From Bacteroidota bacterium (GTDB taxonomy: Bacteria; Bacteroidota; Bacteroidia; Cytophagales; Cyclobacteriaceae), in NCBI GenBank assembly GCA_023428695.1, contig JAEYWY010000008.1, positions 1 through 64,000 of the forward strand: a stretch of 64,000 bases of DNA, written 5' to 3'. The stretch's first letter is position 1; each line of letters starts with the position of its first letter. A model generated the notes under the pieces. It was not told where the DNA came from, did not search any database, and saw nothing but the letters and a program-made list of their open reading frames with translations. Below are positions 1 through 8,780 of the stretch, piece by piece. Both the position numbers and the translations under genes were made by a program.

Positions 1-274
1 GCCCTTCCGCCCGAACCCCTTGTCAAAAGGGCTCCAAAACTACCACCTCAAACCATCTCCTCAAATTTTTATGCAACTATTTTTTCCACATTCTGTCGAC
101 TCAATTCTACTCACTCATTTATTCCGTAGTGGAAGCCATTCGCACTATTTTATCACAAATCGGAACTGGAAAAGCGAGCGAAAGAGAAGGAAGAACGAAA
201 AGTGTCGACCAAAATCTTTTGATCGCAGGGGAAGAACCTGCTATGTAGTCGTAAAGTTCCGGCCAGACTGCCGA
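1..274. other. Intergenic or unassigned left edge of the window
   Basis: This stretch lies downstream of the minus-strand DUF2480 gene and runs to the window edge. I see no coding region that can be supported. The plus-strand open frame through it continues into the DUF2480 gene on the other strand and has a composition unlike a real protein. A small hairpin (5-bp stem at 17-21 and 27-31, 5-nt loop) is present but has no T-tract, so I do not call it a terminator. Confidence 0.4.
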
Positions 275-787
275 TTATTTTCTTTTATACAACGGAACCG
301 TACTGCACGGCTCGCCAAACATCAGGCTGCTCACAAAAGGCTTGAGTCGGACTGCAATTTCAAGAAAGACAGCATGCGGCACCTCAGTTTTGCTGCATCC
401 TTTAACGACAACTTTCTGATCCCGAAACGAAGACCAGTCAACGTGTTCAAGATTCGAACGAAAGAGCTCTGTTTCAAGAGCTTCCAGTGATCCAAAAACA
501 ACCTTTGCCGCGACTGATTCAAGGGCAACTCCGATGAGCATGTAGGCCCACGCAGGAATTATCGCATCAACTGAGCAATAAACTGCAACAAATTTTCCAT
601 TGTATTGCTGCCAGTCGTGTGTTTTGATGAACTGTCTGAAATCTTTTTCCCTGAGGATCGATTCCTGGAACAGCTGGTCCTTGATATCAAGCAAAACACG
701 CTCGCCGGGTAAATAATATGAATCCAGATCGAAAGTGATCAACGAACTTGATGCGACCCGGTTAACTATTTCATTCTGCTGTTCCAT
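275..787 (-). CDS. DUF2480 family protein
   Basis: The product is a 170-residue soluble protein with no signal peptide or membrane segment. It matches the DUF2480 family as I remember it: a small, widespread Bacteroidota protein of unknown function beginning with a short MEQQNEIVNRVA-like N-terminus and containing a CSVDAIIPAWAYM-like central segment. It is the last gene of a minus-strand run rpmH-rnpA-S41 protease-tsaB-DUF2480 and starts 27 bases after the tsaB stop, so it is probably co-transcribed. The ATG at 787 is the natural start. The family assignment is from memory of its sequence pattern; the biochemical role is unknown. Confidence 0.75.
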   Translation of the reverse strand: MEQQNEIVNRVASSSLITFDLDSYYLPGERVLLDIKDQLFQESILREKDFRQFIKTHDWQQYNGKFVAVYCSVDAIIPAWAYMLIGVALESVAAKVVFGSLEALETELFRSNLEHVDWSSFRDQKVVVKGCSKTEVPHAVFLEIAVRLKPFVSSLMFGEPCSTVPLYKRK

Positions 788-814
788 CGTTGAATCAAAA
801 CAATAAATGGGGTC

Positions 815-1513
815 TTACTTGTTCAGAACGCTCGAAATTTTTGTCGACTTCTTCGCGATGAACTCCTTCAGATAAAGCGGCTCAAACAGAGTCAGGTCTT
901 CTACTTCGCCTCGCCCTAATTTTTCGGCACCAAGTTCTCCGAGTTCAGACGCCGACGGATAGACTCCTTCAACAAACACAGCATTGCTATGTGTGATCGT
1001 CTTCCTGCATTTGCCGGCTCCGGGACCAAAGAACGTAACGCGAGATTCATTCAGGACATCGCTGAAGCCCGACTCATTAATTTCCAACGGCGCAATGGAA
1101 GATATTCGTTTTCCCTGGCTGTCGTACAGGGCACAATAAACTTCCATCCTGCGAGCGTCGAGCATGGGACACAGTTTCCCATCTGCCAAACCGGTTCTTG
1201 CTATGCGGTAAGCCATCAAATCCAGTGCTGATATCGCGATGAGTGGAAGTCCCAGCGAAAAGCACAAACCCTTCGCCATCGATGTGCCTATACGCAAACC
1301 CGTATACGAACCCGGGCCGCCGGAAATCGCGATGGCTGCAAGCATGTCCGGCGTCAGGTCTGCCAGATTCAGGAGCCCGTCGACCATCAAAGCGAGCTTC
1401 GACGCGTGCGCCTGGTTCTCATGAAATTCAGACAGCGCAACGAGTCTGCCGTCATCGTGAATTGCGGCAGAACACACAGATGTGGAAGTTTCAAGGCTTA
1501 AGATCGTGGCCAT
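815..1513 (-). CDS. tsaB: tRNA threonylcarbamoyladenosine biosynthesis protein TsaB
   Basis: TsaB is the scaffold partner of TsaD and TsaE in making N6-threonylcarbamoyladenosine at position 37 of ANN-decoding tRNAs, in the cytoplasm. The 232-residue product has the ASKHA-fold N-terminus (ILSLETSTSVCSAAI, residues 4-18) and the diagnostic GGPGSYTGLRIG motif at residues 65-76. Length is normal for the family. The ATG at 1513 lies inside the end of the upstream S41 protease gene, a 23-base overlap that suggests translational coupling. tsaD and tsaE are not in this window. Confidence 0.95.
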   Translation of the reverse strand: MATILSLETSTSVCSAAIHDDGRLVALSEFHENQAHASKLALMVDGLLNLADLTPDMLAAIAISGGPGSYTGLRIGTSMAKGLCFSLGLPLIAISALDLMAYRIARTGLADGKLCPMLDARRMEVYCALYDSQGKRISSIAPLEINESGFSDVLNESRVTFFGPGAGKCRKTITHSNAVFVEGVYPSASELGELGAEKLGRGEVEDLTLFEPLYLKEFIAKKSTKISSVLNK

Positions 1514-3236
1514 TCGTAACAGCTAGTGTTCTCAGGTAGGCAGCACGGTCCTGCAGAATTTTTACCGCCTCAGCAATCGCGGGATCGTGCCGGATTGACA
1601 CCTTTACCTGGCCATCGTAAAGTGCGTAGTGAAAAGCAATTTGTTCTTCAACCAGTTGTTTAATCTCCTTCCGGAATCGCACAAAGTCGTCCTGTTTTCC
1701 AGATTCAATTTTGTTCTTGAGCACATTTAGGCTTGCCTCCAGATCGGAATAGTATTTTTCCTGCTTTGCTGCTTCGATCATTTGACGAGTCGAACGTTCG
1801 AGCGGAGTTGAATACGTAAACTTATTTTCCTTCAGGTAATTCACAAACGATTCATATTCCTTGTCGGTGAGTTCAAATTGTTTCAGGTCAGGAACGGTTG
1901 GATTTGCTGCGACGTATCGGGTGGCAAAATCGAATACGAAGCCCGAAGTCACAAGGCTACTTGTAATCGTTCCCTGGTAAGGATCTTCGACTTCAAAATC
2001 AGGATCGAGTCCACCGCCGTCATAAACCTTCCTTCCGTTTCGTGTTGTAAAAGCGGTCTTCAGAGAATCAGCAACACGCAGGACTGTACCATCATCACGG
2101 CGGTGCGTGTAATCAAGTGCCTGAATGCAGCGTCCACTTGGAATGTAGTATTTCGCGGTGGTGACTTTCAGCTGCGAATTGTACGCAAGCGGTCTGGTAG
2201 TTTGCACCAGTCCCTTACCAAATGTTTTCTTTCCGACAAGTACGGCCCGATCATAATCCTGTAAGGCTCCCGCGACGATTTCAGACGCAGATGCACTTCC
2301 TTCGCTAACGAGGACGGCAAGCGGAATCTGCGTATCAACAGGGTTGTTCAGTGTATGATAGCGTTTATTCCACTCGGCAACTTTACCTTTTGTAGAAACG
2401 ACTTCCTCTCCCTTTGGTACGAAAAGACTGACGATGTTGATCGCCTCGTGTAGCAAGCCTCCCGGATTATCGCGCAAATCAAGAATAAGTCTTGTGGCTC
2501 CGTTATCCTTTAGCTTTGTGATTGCTTCGGCTATTTCGCGCGACGCCCCCGGAGTAAAATCGTCCAGCTTAAGGTAGCCTGTTTTGTCATCGACCATTCC
2601 GGCGTACGTCAGGTTCGTGACACTGATTTTTTCGCGTTTTATTCTGAATGTAAGTTCTTCTTTTTGTCCGAACCTTTTTACCCTGATCTCAACCTCGGTC
2701 TTAGGTTGGCCTTTAAGCAGGCTGCTGATCTGTGATGTGGTCTTTCCTTTAGTACTCTGCCCGTCTACAGAAACGATTTCGTCGCCAATACGAAGTCCGG
2801 AACGAAACGCAGGGAAATTGCGATAAGGATGAGTGATAACAGGTCTCTTGTTGACGATTCCGATAAGAGCTCCTATACCGCCGTATTGCCCGGTAGTTGT
2901 GATGCGGAAGGATTCGAGTTCGTCTTCCGGGATATAGTCTGTATACGGATCGAGCGATTCAAGCATCGCATCGATGCTTTTGCGCACGAGTTTCTGCGGT
3001 TCAACCTCGTCTACATAATAGGTATTAACTTCCTTGAACAGGGTTGCGTAGATATCCAGACTCTTCGCAATGTCAAAGTACTTTTCAGCAGGAGTGAACG
3101 CAACAGTACAAAAGACAATAGCTCCAATAACGACGGGCCATCTAAAACGTCTCCACATAAGTCTGACAGGTTTGGGGGTTGAACCTCCGTTGAATGAATC
3201 GGAAAAAAACTTGTTGCTGTTAGTAAAGATAATCAC
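1491..3236 (-). CDS. S41 family carboxy-terminal processing protease (CtpA/Prc type)
   Basis: This is a periplasm-facing serine protease expected to trim C-termini of exported proteins. From a GTG start at 3236 it has 581 residues: a signal anchor at about 34-48, a PDZ domain at about 100-200, then the S41 catalytic core. The catalytic pair is visible as Ser316 (in GSASASE) and Lys341 (in TFGKGLVQ), with the usual spacing of 25. The DNPGG motif is at about 256-260. An ATG at 3158 would give 555 residues beginning directly before the signal anchor and is a reasonable alternative start. It follows rnpA by 12 bases and overlaps tsaB by 23 bases. The substrate is unknown. Confidence 0.93.
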   Translation of the reverse strand: MIIFTNSNKFFSDSFNGGSTPKPVRLMWRRFRWPVVIGAIVFCTVAFTPAEKYFDIAKSLDIYATLFKEVNTYYVDEVEPQKLVRKSIDAMLESLDPYTDYIPEDELESFRITTTGQYGGIGALIGIVNKRPVITHPYRNFPAFRSGLRIGDEIVSVDGQSTKGKTTSQISSLLKGQPKTEVEIRVKRFGQKEELTFRIKREKISVTNLTYAGMVDDKTGYLKLDDFTPGASREIAEAITKLKDNGATRLILDLRDNPGGLLHEAINIVSLFVPKGEEVVSTKGKVAEWNKRYHTLNNPVDTQIPLAVLVSEGSASASEIVAGALQDYDRAVLVGKKTFGKGLVQTTRPLAYNSQLKVTTAKYYIPSGRCIQALDYTHRRDDGTVLRVADSLKTAFTTRNGRKVYDGGGLDPDFEVEDPYQGTITSSLVTSGFVFDFATRYVAANPTVPDLKQFELTDKEYESFVNYLKENKFTYSTPLERSTRQMIEAAKQEKYYSDLEASLNVLKNKIESGKQDDFVRFRKEIKQLVEEQIAFHYALYDGQVKVSIRHDPAIAEAVKILQDRAAYLRTLAVTNGHDLKP

Positions 3237-3248
3237 AATCGTTCAAGA

Positions 3249-3626
3249 TCATGACGTTTTTTTTTCGCATAAACGCGAAATCCGCTTCAGAACATGTACC
3301 ATTTTCTCAAAAATTTCCTGAGTTGGAAGTATTTCCTTGTGCGAATATACCAACCCGATGCGGAGCGACGTGACGGGAGTTAGCAGTGCCTTGTTTAGTC
3401 GATATGCTTCGCGAATCCGCCGCTTGACGGCGTTCCGCGAAACCGCTGTTTTGAAATTCCGCTTGGAGACGGAAATCAGGACCTGATTTGTTGTGGGAAA
3501 TTCCGGGCTGGAAAGGAAAAGAACCTTGAACGGAAACAAATAAAAAGAGGAACCCTTTTGAAAGAGTTCCTGGATGTCTTTTTCCCTGCTGAGCCGTTCT
3601 GCTTTTGAAAATGTGAATTCCCCCAT
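3249..3626 (-). CDS. rnpA: Ribonuclease P protein component
   Basis: RnpA is the small basic protein that supports the RNase P ribozyme in removing 5' leaders from precursor tRNAs. The 125-residue product carries the family signature SRNAVKRRIREAYR at residues 63-76, followed by a Bacteroidota-like C-terminus. It sits 47 bases after rpmH on the same strand, the near-universal rpmH-rnpA pairing, and 12 bases before the S41 protease gene. The RNase P RNA gene itself is not in this window. Confidence 0.96.
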   Translation of the reverse strand: MGEFTFSKAERLSREKDIQELFQKGSSFYLFPFKVLFLSSPEFPTTNQVLISVSKRNFKTAVSRNAVKRRIREAYRLNKALLTPVTSLRIGLVYSHKEILPTQEIFEKMVHVLKRISRLCEKKTS

Positions 3627-3673
3627 GAGACGTAAATTATCAATCTCTCCGGAGGACGGCCCGCCTGGTGAGA

Positions 3674-3835
3674 TTATTTATGCTTCAGCGTCTTTTCGTC
3701 TGAAACAGTCAGTTTCTTTCTGCCTTTCTTCCTTCTCGCAGCCAGTACCCTCCGACCATTGGCGGAAGCCATGCGCTCACGAAAACCATGCTTGTTCTTT
3801 CTTTTTCTGCGGGAAGGTTGATATGTACGTTTCAT
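3674..3835 (-). CDS. rpmH: 50S ribosomal protein L34
   Basis: This is a 53-residue, highly basic ribosomal protein of the large subunit. Translation of the minus strand from the ATG at 3835 gives MKRTYQPSRRKRKNKHGFRE and then the conserved GFRERMASANGRRVLAARR block, ending in a short acidic-basic tail before TAA. This is a textbook L34. The tail after the conserved block is slightly longer than in E. coli, as is common in Bacteroidota. It heads the rpmH-rnpA transcript. Confidence 0.97.
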   Translation of the reverse strand: MKRTYQPSRRKRKNKHGFRERMASANGRRVLAARRKKGRKKLTVSDEKTLKHK

Positions 3836-3869
3836 TTTCTGTGCCTTTTAGCCTAAAAAATTAGGGCTG

Positions 3870-3900
3870 CAAAGATGAATATGATTTATCGAAATAGCAA
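3870..3900 (-). promoter_or_regulatory. Candidate Bacteroidota-type promoter for rpmH-rnpA
   Basis: Read on the minus strand there is a TTG (3900-3898), a 20-base spacer and CATCTTTG (3877-3870). This matches the Bacteroidota consensus TTTG-N19/20-TAnnTTTG with one mismatch in the -7 element. It lies about 35 bases upstream of the rpmH ATG. It is predicted from motif and position only. Confidence 0.45.
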
Positions 3901-3943
3901 GAGTCTTCGTCTTTTTGTGGCAAATCAGCCCAAAAAAGCCGTT

Positions 3944-4939
3944 TTAGCCGACCAGATCGCTCAGCACGTGTGACACCTGGTCGGGTGTAAGCCTGGGTCC
4001 GAACTGTGAAACAACGCGCGAAGACGCCAGCGAAGCGAGCTTGCCCGCCTCAGCGAAACTGTGGTTATGGGTTATCCCGTAAAGGAACGCTCCTGCAAAC
4101 ATATCGCCTGCACCGTTTGTGTCGACTGCCCGTACCTTGTAAGGCTCAATATTGATAAAGGTATCGCCATCATAGATCATCGCGCCATTTGCGCCAAGGG
4201 TGATCACAAAACGGCGGGCAACCTCTTTCAGCTTTGCTCGGGCGTCGGTCAGCGAATCAGTTCCCGTAAAAATCCTTGCTTCCTCCTCATTGCAAAACAG
4301 CAGGTCCACGCTGGCCCCAACGATCTCGTTCATTTGCGTAGAGAAGTACTTCACCATGCTGGGATCGGAAAACGTGAGGGCCACGTCTATTTTCTTGCGC
4401 TCGGCGAGACGTTTTGTTTCCTTCATTGCCTCCAGCCCCCTCGGGCTGGCCACCAGGTATCCTTCCAGGTAAACGTACGCCGAATCTTCGATCGCCTCCG
4501 CATCCAGATACTCGGGAGCCATGAAAGAACTCACGCCCAGAAACGTATTCATCGTGCGGTGAGCGTCTGGCGTGGTCATAACCAGGCACCGCCCTGTATG
4601 ACCTTCCGGACACTTTTCGTATTTGACATTGGTTTGAACTCCGTTACGGGCGAGATCGTCCAGGAAGAATTTCCCCAATTCATCCTGAGCAACAACAAAA
4701 GAGTAGTATGCACTTCCGCCAAACTGATTCAGAGCGACCACCGTGTTCCCGGCCGAACCGCCTCCGGACATCCGGCTCTTGCGCATGTCGATGACCTTCA
4801 TCAACTGCAGCTGACGTTTTTCATCGACGAGGGTCATTACACCCTTTTCGATATTGTTTATTTCAAAAAAGTCGTGGTCAACTTCTGTTACGATATCGAC
4901 GATAGCATTGCCGATCCCATAGACGTTGTATTTCTTCAT
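3944..4939 (-). CDS. PfkB-family sugar/nucleoside kinase, adenosine-kinase-like
   Basis: This is a cytoplasmic ATP-dependent kinase of the ribokinase/PfkB superfamily. The 331-residue product starts with the family-like GIGNAIVDI segment, has SGGGSAGNTV at about 59-68 (the PfkB signature 1 region), and ends with the signature 2 motif DTNGAGDMFAGAFLYG, in which Asp279 is the expected catalytic base. The N-terminus and overall pattern resemble bacterial adenosine kinases more than fructokinases or ribokinases, but substrate cannot be settled from sequence alone. It stands alone between rpmH and the GDPD gene, both on the same strand. Confidence 0.85.
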   Translation of the reverse strand: MKKYNVYGIGNAIVDIVTEVDHDFFEINNIEKGVMTLVDEKRQLQLMKVIDMRKSRMSGGGSAGNTVVALNQFGGSAYYSFVVAQDELGKFFLDDLARNGVQTNVKYEKCPEGHTGRCLVMTTPDAHRTMNTFLGVSSFMAPEYLDAEAIEDSAYVYLEGYLVASPRGLEAMKETKRLAERKKIDVALTFSDPSMVKYFSTQMNEIVGASVDLLFCNEEEARIFTGTDSLTDARAKLKEVARRFVITLGANGAMIYDGDTFINIEPYKVRAVDTNGAGDMFAGAFLYGITHNHSFAEAGKLASLASSRVVSQFGPRLTPDQVSHVLSDLVG

Positions 4940-5008
4940 GCGTCAAATTTGGGTGCAATGATAAGGAAATCTTTGCAGTACGTAGTATCAGCTACAAAAT
5001 TCGGCGCG

Positions 5009-5914
5009 CTACTTCCGCTGGATGTTCAGCGTCATCCGGTACTTCTTTGCACGGTCGGGATAATCAGTAATGAATCCGTCAACGCCCATGCCTTTGAAGA
5101 CAAGCATTTCGCTTTCTTCATTAACAGTCCACGGGATTACGCGGATCTTGAGTTTGTGAAGGTAGGCTACCTTTTCGCGATTCAATAACTTATAATATGG
5201 ACTATAGACTTGCGGCTTGAATCCAAGATCAGCAAGATTTGCATCAATTGACTTCAGGTTTTCCACCAGCGCAGCTAAACGGACCTGCGGATACTTCTTG
5301 TGCCAGAATTGGAGGACCCGAAAATCGAACGACTGTATAACCACACGTTCGAGAGGCAGATATTGGTCGATGAGTTTAAACACCAGATCGGAAAACTCAT
5401 CCACGGGGGGATGATACTTCCCATCGCCAGAGGGCGAACTCTTGATCTCAATATTATAGTCTACCTCATAGAGCGCATAGCTTTTTATGTGATTTTCAAT
5501 TGCAATAATGACGTCACGCAACAGCGGTTTAGCGGTTTGGACTTTCGTCTGTTCCGGGAATTTTTCGTTACCCCACGAACCGCAGTCAAAGGTTGCGATC
5601 TCATCATACGTCATGTCATACAGGTTAAGCTTTTTTTGCTGATTCTTTTCAATTGCATTACCGGCACTATCCCTGCATATTTCGGCAGACATCCATGGTT
5701 CGTGCGAGACCACGACCTTTTTGTCTTTTGATATAACAACATCCAGCTCAACCGTTGTAACCCCGAGATCAAGCGCTTTAAGAAAAGCCGGAATTGTATT
5801 TTCAGGCATAATCCCGCGCGCACCGCGATGCCCCTGGATGTCGAACCGGGGAATGTATTGAGCACTTAATCCGGATCCCGTCAATAACATTAGAATCAGC
5901 AGCCACGATTTCAT
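5009..5914 (-). CDS. Secreted glycerophosphodiester phosphodiesterase
   Basis: The enzyme hydrolyses glycerophosphodiesters to an alcohol plus sn-glycerol 3-phosphate, here outside the cytoplasm. The 301-residue product has a signal peptide (about residues 1-19, ending LSAQ). The GDPD metal-site and catalytic residues are visible: His29 in GHRGARG, Glu56 and Asp58 in VELD, and His71 in SHEPW. Further conserved segments (IEIKS, VIQSFD, PWTVN, GFITDYPD) follow in the expected order. No lipobox is seen, so a periplasmic location is likely. It is a single gene ending 69 bases before the PfkB kinase. Confidence 0.93.
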   Translation of the reverse strand: MKSWLLILMLLTGSGLSAQYIPRFDIQGHRGARGIMPENTIPAFLKALDLGVTTVELDVVISKDKKVVVSHEPWMSAEICRDSAGNAIEKNQQKKLNLYDMTYDEIATFDCGSWGNEKFPEQTKVQTAKPLLRDVIIAIENHIKSYALYEVDYNIEIKSSPSGDGKYHPPVDEFSDLVFKLIDQYLPLERVVIQSFDFRVLQFWHKKYPQVRLAALVENLKSIDANLADLGFKPQVYSPYYKLLNREKVAYLHKLKIRVIPWTVNEESEMLVFKGMGVDGFITDYPDRAKKYRMTLNIQRK

Positions 5915-5980
5915 TCCACGAAGATAAAAAGGTGAACAATATTTGCCATTTACTCAGCAAGTATTGTTCCTTTCTTTCGA

Positions 5981-8770
5981 TCAGCGCATAATTCGGAACA
6001 CGCCTCCGCGCGGCGCTCCGCCACCCATCGGATTCAATTGCTTGTTCAGGGAGTAAATAAAGCTCAACATAACGTACCGCCCGAGGTTGTTCGTACGTTC
6101 ACGTTCGAAATAATTCAGTGTGGCAGACTGGGAGTATCCGATGTTGCGGTCAAGCACATTTACAACGCTCAATCTAAGCTCGCCGCTCTTCGCCTTCAGA
6201 AGGAATCCCGAAAGGCTAAGGTTAAGCAACGGCACAGACTGTTTATAATCGTCAGTCGCATTCCTGTAAATCAGATACTCAAATGTACCGTTCAGCGAAA
6301 AACGTTTCAGAAACCTGAGATTTGCCTCCGATGTAAACGTATTGTTGAAGAATAACTGGTCGGCCTCCTCTGCTGATGCAAATACAGACGACTGCCTGTT
6401 GATATCGGCTCCCACAGCAAAATCAATCTTTTCCTTAAACTCGAAATCGTATCGAATTCTTCCCCCGATGGTGTTCTGCGCCACATGATTTTCAGAATCA
6501 TTCACCACCACCGGTCCACTTTGGTGGTTCGCTCTTGCAGTCAGGCTTACCCGGCTTTTGAGAGGACGTATTGGAAAGCCTAATGATACGTTTGCCATAA
6601 ATGATTTGTTGTTATCCACATTCACGGGCCGGGAGACCCTTACACCATCAGGCGTAAATGACTGCGATACGATAATTGCGTTGTCGGTGAGACTGGCCTG
6701 GATGAAACCGAAGACACTTACAAACGAGACCGGATTGAAAGCAGTGGCGTTCAAACGCAAACTTTGTACGTATGCGGGTTGCAGATTGGGGTTACCGACA
6801 TACAGGTTGAAAGGATCGCTGTTGTCAATGGTTGGTTGCAGTTGTTGAATCGATGGTTCGCTTACACTCGTTTCGTAGTCCAGACTAAAGCGTTTAGTGT
6901 TCGAAAAGTCATAATTGAAATAGAGGACGGGCAAGACGTTCAGAAACGATTTTGAAACCCTTGCATTTTGGAGAATTAGTTTTCCCGCGAGGCTCGTTTG
7001 TTGAATGCTGGCACCAGTGGTTATTGAATATTTGCTTCGATTCACACGGAAATTGATTCCCCCTTTGTGATACCGGTAGGCGCTCCGGTAGTTGTTGCTC
7101 AGTGCTGTATTAAGTTCTGATTCGCCGGCATCAACGTCATAGACAAATCTTTCAAAATTGTTATCGTTCTCGCGAAAACTGTAGTTGCCTTCGAGATATC
7201 GACGATTCCCCAGCGGTTCTGTGTATGAAAGCGAAAGACCATATGAAGTGTTCCTCACGTCTTGAGTGTTAGCCTGGACGAGTTCGGTCGTTTCATCTCC
7301 GGCCGTGAGCGTTGCATTCTGTGTGCCCGACCGCTGTGTATCTCCGGAATTGAAAAGTGCTGTTGCCGCCAGAGTCCTTCCCTTTCGGGCGAACCTGTGC
7401 CGCCAGAGCAAAGTTGTGTTCAACGCAGCGTTGTCTCCGTCACTGGTAGTAAACCGTGTTCCCGAGTTCACGACATCGCCATTGTCATCAGCAAGTGAAC
7501 TCGTGCCAGCTTCATCCATACTTGTCGTGTTGAAGGTGAACCCTGCGGTAAATCGTATCGAGTTCATCGAATCTATCTTGTGATCAAGCGTGGTATTTAA
7601 CTTGTGGTTGTGATTCAGCGACAATCGCGCCGAAGACTGCGTCGTGGTGTTCTCCTTATTGCCGGGCAGATAGTTGATTCGCTCGAGGTCGGTAGTTAAA
7701 TTTCCCTGCACCTGATTATAGAAATAACTTGCATTCAGCTCGGTCCCCATTTTCAAATCACGGTTTACGTTAGCACCGGCAGCATAGCTCGTCAGGAGGC
7801 CGTTGTTTCTGTTTCCAAACGAAAGGGGAACACCACCTTGATTATCAGAGCTGATTTGTATGCGTATCGCTCCGCCGCGACCCGACATCATCTGACGTGC
7901 TCCACCTGTGAAGTTCATGTATTCCTCCATGCCGAATCCCTGCTGGTTTACGTTGTTTGCCAGTCCAAGGAAAGAAAGTTGATTTCCTTTGCGAAACCTG
8001 TTGATGCTCGCCTTTGCTTCAAAGCGCTCTTCCGAGCCCGCGCCAGCCATAACCGAACCGAAAGCGCCTTTTCGTTTTTCTTCTTTGAGTTCCAGATTGA
8101 TGGTCTTCTCGCGTTGCCCATCCTCAATACCCGTGAAAGTTGCCTGATCCGACTTCTTGTCATAAACCTGCACTTTCGAAATTGCGTCGGCGGGCAGGTT
8201 GCGCGTTGCAAGGCGCGGATCACTTCCAAAGAATGACTTTCCGTCGACAGTGACTCTTCTTACCTGTTCACCCTGCGCGCGAATTGTTCCGTCGTTGTCG
8301 ACCTCCACTCCGGGAAGTTTTTTAAGCAAGTCTTCAACAACGGCGTTCTCTTTTGTCTTGAATGATCCGGCATCAAATTCAATAGTGTCTTTTTTGATCA
8401 CAACCGGCGCCCGTTCCGCAGTTACCGTGACTTCATTTAATTCATTCACGCGTGTTTCCATGGTCAGTTTGCCGAGGTCGAGGAGAGACCCGCTGTTTTC
8501 CAGGTTTAGTTTTCTGACCAGGGTGCGAAATCCGACGTAAGACACTTTCAGTAAATAGGCGGTACGTTGCACATTCTTCAACTCGAAAGCGCCGGTGGCG
8601 TCAGACGGCGCAAAGTTTACAAGTGAAGAATCTTTCGCGGATAATAGTAATACCGTTGCGGAGGGAAGGGCATTTCCCGCTGAATCCAACAGGACACCCC
8701 GCACTGTAACCTTCTGGCCCACGGCCGAGATCACAAAAAAAGAAAGGACAAAGACAAAGAGAATTCTCAT
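5981..8770 (-). CDS. Outer membrane beta-barrel protein with N-terminal carboxypeptidase-regulatory-like domain (TonB-dependent-receptor-like)
   Basis: This is a roughly 929-residue exported protein with a signal peptide at residues 1-19 (cleaved after ISAVG), a carboxypeptidase-D-regulatory-like beta-sandwich (about 20-105), a plug-like segment containing LLKKLPGVEVDNDGTIRAQG, and a long C-terminal barrel of alternating strands. This is the architecture of the Bacteroidota outer membrane beta-barrel family related to TonB-dependent receptors. No SusD partner follows, so it is not a typical polysaccharide locus. The C-terminus is Gly-rich (GGGAPRGG). The ATG at 8770 is preferred to an in-frame TTG six bases earlier. 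It starts 10 bases after the GLPGLI gene stop and is probably co-transcribed with it. Confidence 0.88.
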   Translation of the reverse strand: MRILFVFVLSFFVISAVGQKVTVRGVLLDSAGNALPSATVLLLSAKDSSLVNFAPSDATGAFELKNVQRTAYLLKVSYVGFRTLVRKLNLENSGSLLDLGKLTMETRVNELNEVTVTAERAPVVIKKDTIEFDAGSFKTKENAVVEDLLKKLPGVEVDNDGTIRAQGEQVRRVTVDGKSFFGSDPRLATRNLPADAISKVQVYDKKSDQATFTGIEDGQREKTINLELKEEKRKGAFGSVMAGAGSEERFEAKASINRFRKGNQLSFLGLANNVNQQGFGMEEYMNFTGGARQMMSGRGGAIRIQISSDNQGGVPLSFGNRNNGLLTSYAAGANVNRDLKMGTELNASYFYNQVQGNLTTDLERINYLPGNKENTTTQSSARLSLNHNHKLNTTLDHKIDSMNSIRFTAGFTFNTTSMDEAGTSSLADDNGDVVNSGTRFTTSDGDNAALNTTLLWRHRFARKGRTLAATALFNSGDTQRSGTQNATLTAGDETTELVQANTQDVRNTSYGLSLSYTEPLGNRRYLEGNYSFRENDNNFERFVYDVDAGESELNTALSNNYRSAYRYHKGGINFRVNRSKYSITTGASIQQTSLAGKLILQNARVSKSFLNVLPVLYFNYDFSNTKRFSLDYETSVSEPSIQQLQPTIDNSDPFNLYVGNPNLQPAYVQSLRLNATAFNPVSFVSVFGFIQASLTDNAIIVSQSFTPDGVRVSRPVNVDNNKSFMANVSLGFPIRPLKSRVSLTARANHQSGPVVVNDSENHVAQNTIGGRIRYDFEFKEKIDFAVGADINRQSSVFASAEEADQLFFNNTFTSEANLRFLKRFSLNGTFEYLIYRNATDDYKQSVPLLNLSLSGFLLKAKSGELRLSVVNVLDRNIGYSQSATLNYFERERTNNLGRYVMLSFIYSLNKQLNPMGGGAPRGGVFRIMR

Positions 8771-8780
8771 CTGCAATGGT

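Noticed and set aside
17..31. Hairpin CCCTT-GTCAA-AAGGG as a terminator
   Set aside because: It has only five base pairs and no T-tract.
20..490. Plus-strand open frame of 156 codons at the left edge
   Set aside because: It overlaps the well-supported minus-strand DUF2480 gene for most of its length and has no recognisable domain.
3249..3835. rpmH-rnpA as a sign of a nearby replication origin
   Set aside because: dnaA, dnaN, gidA, yidC and DnaA-box clusters are not seen here, and the pair is not a reliable origin marker in Bacteroidota.
4061..5188. Long plus-strand open frame antisense to the kinase and GDPD genes
   Set aside because: Both opposite-strand genes have complete catalytic motifs. 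The antisense frame has a His/Cys-rich composition typical of a shadow.
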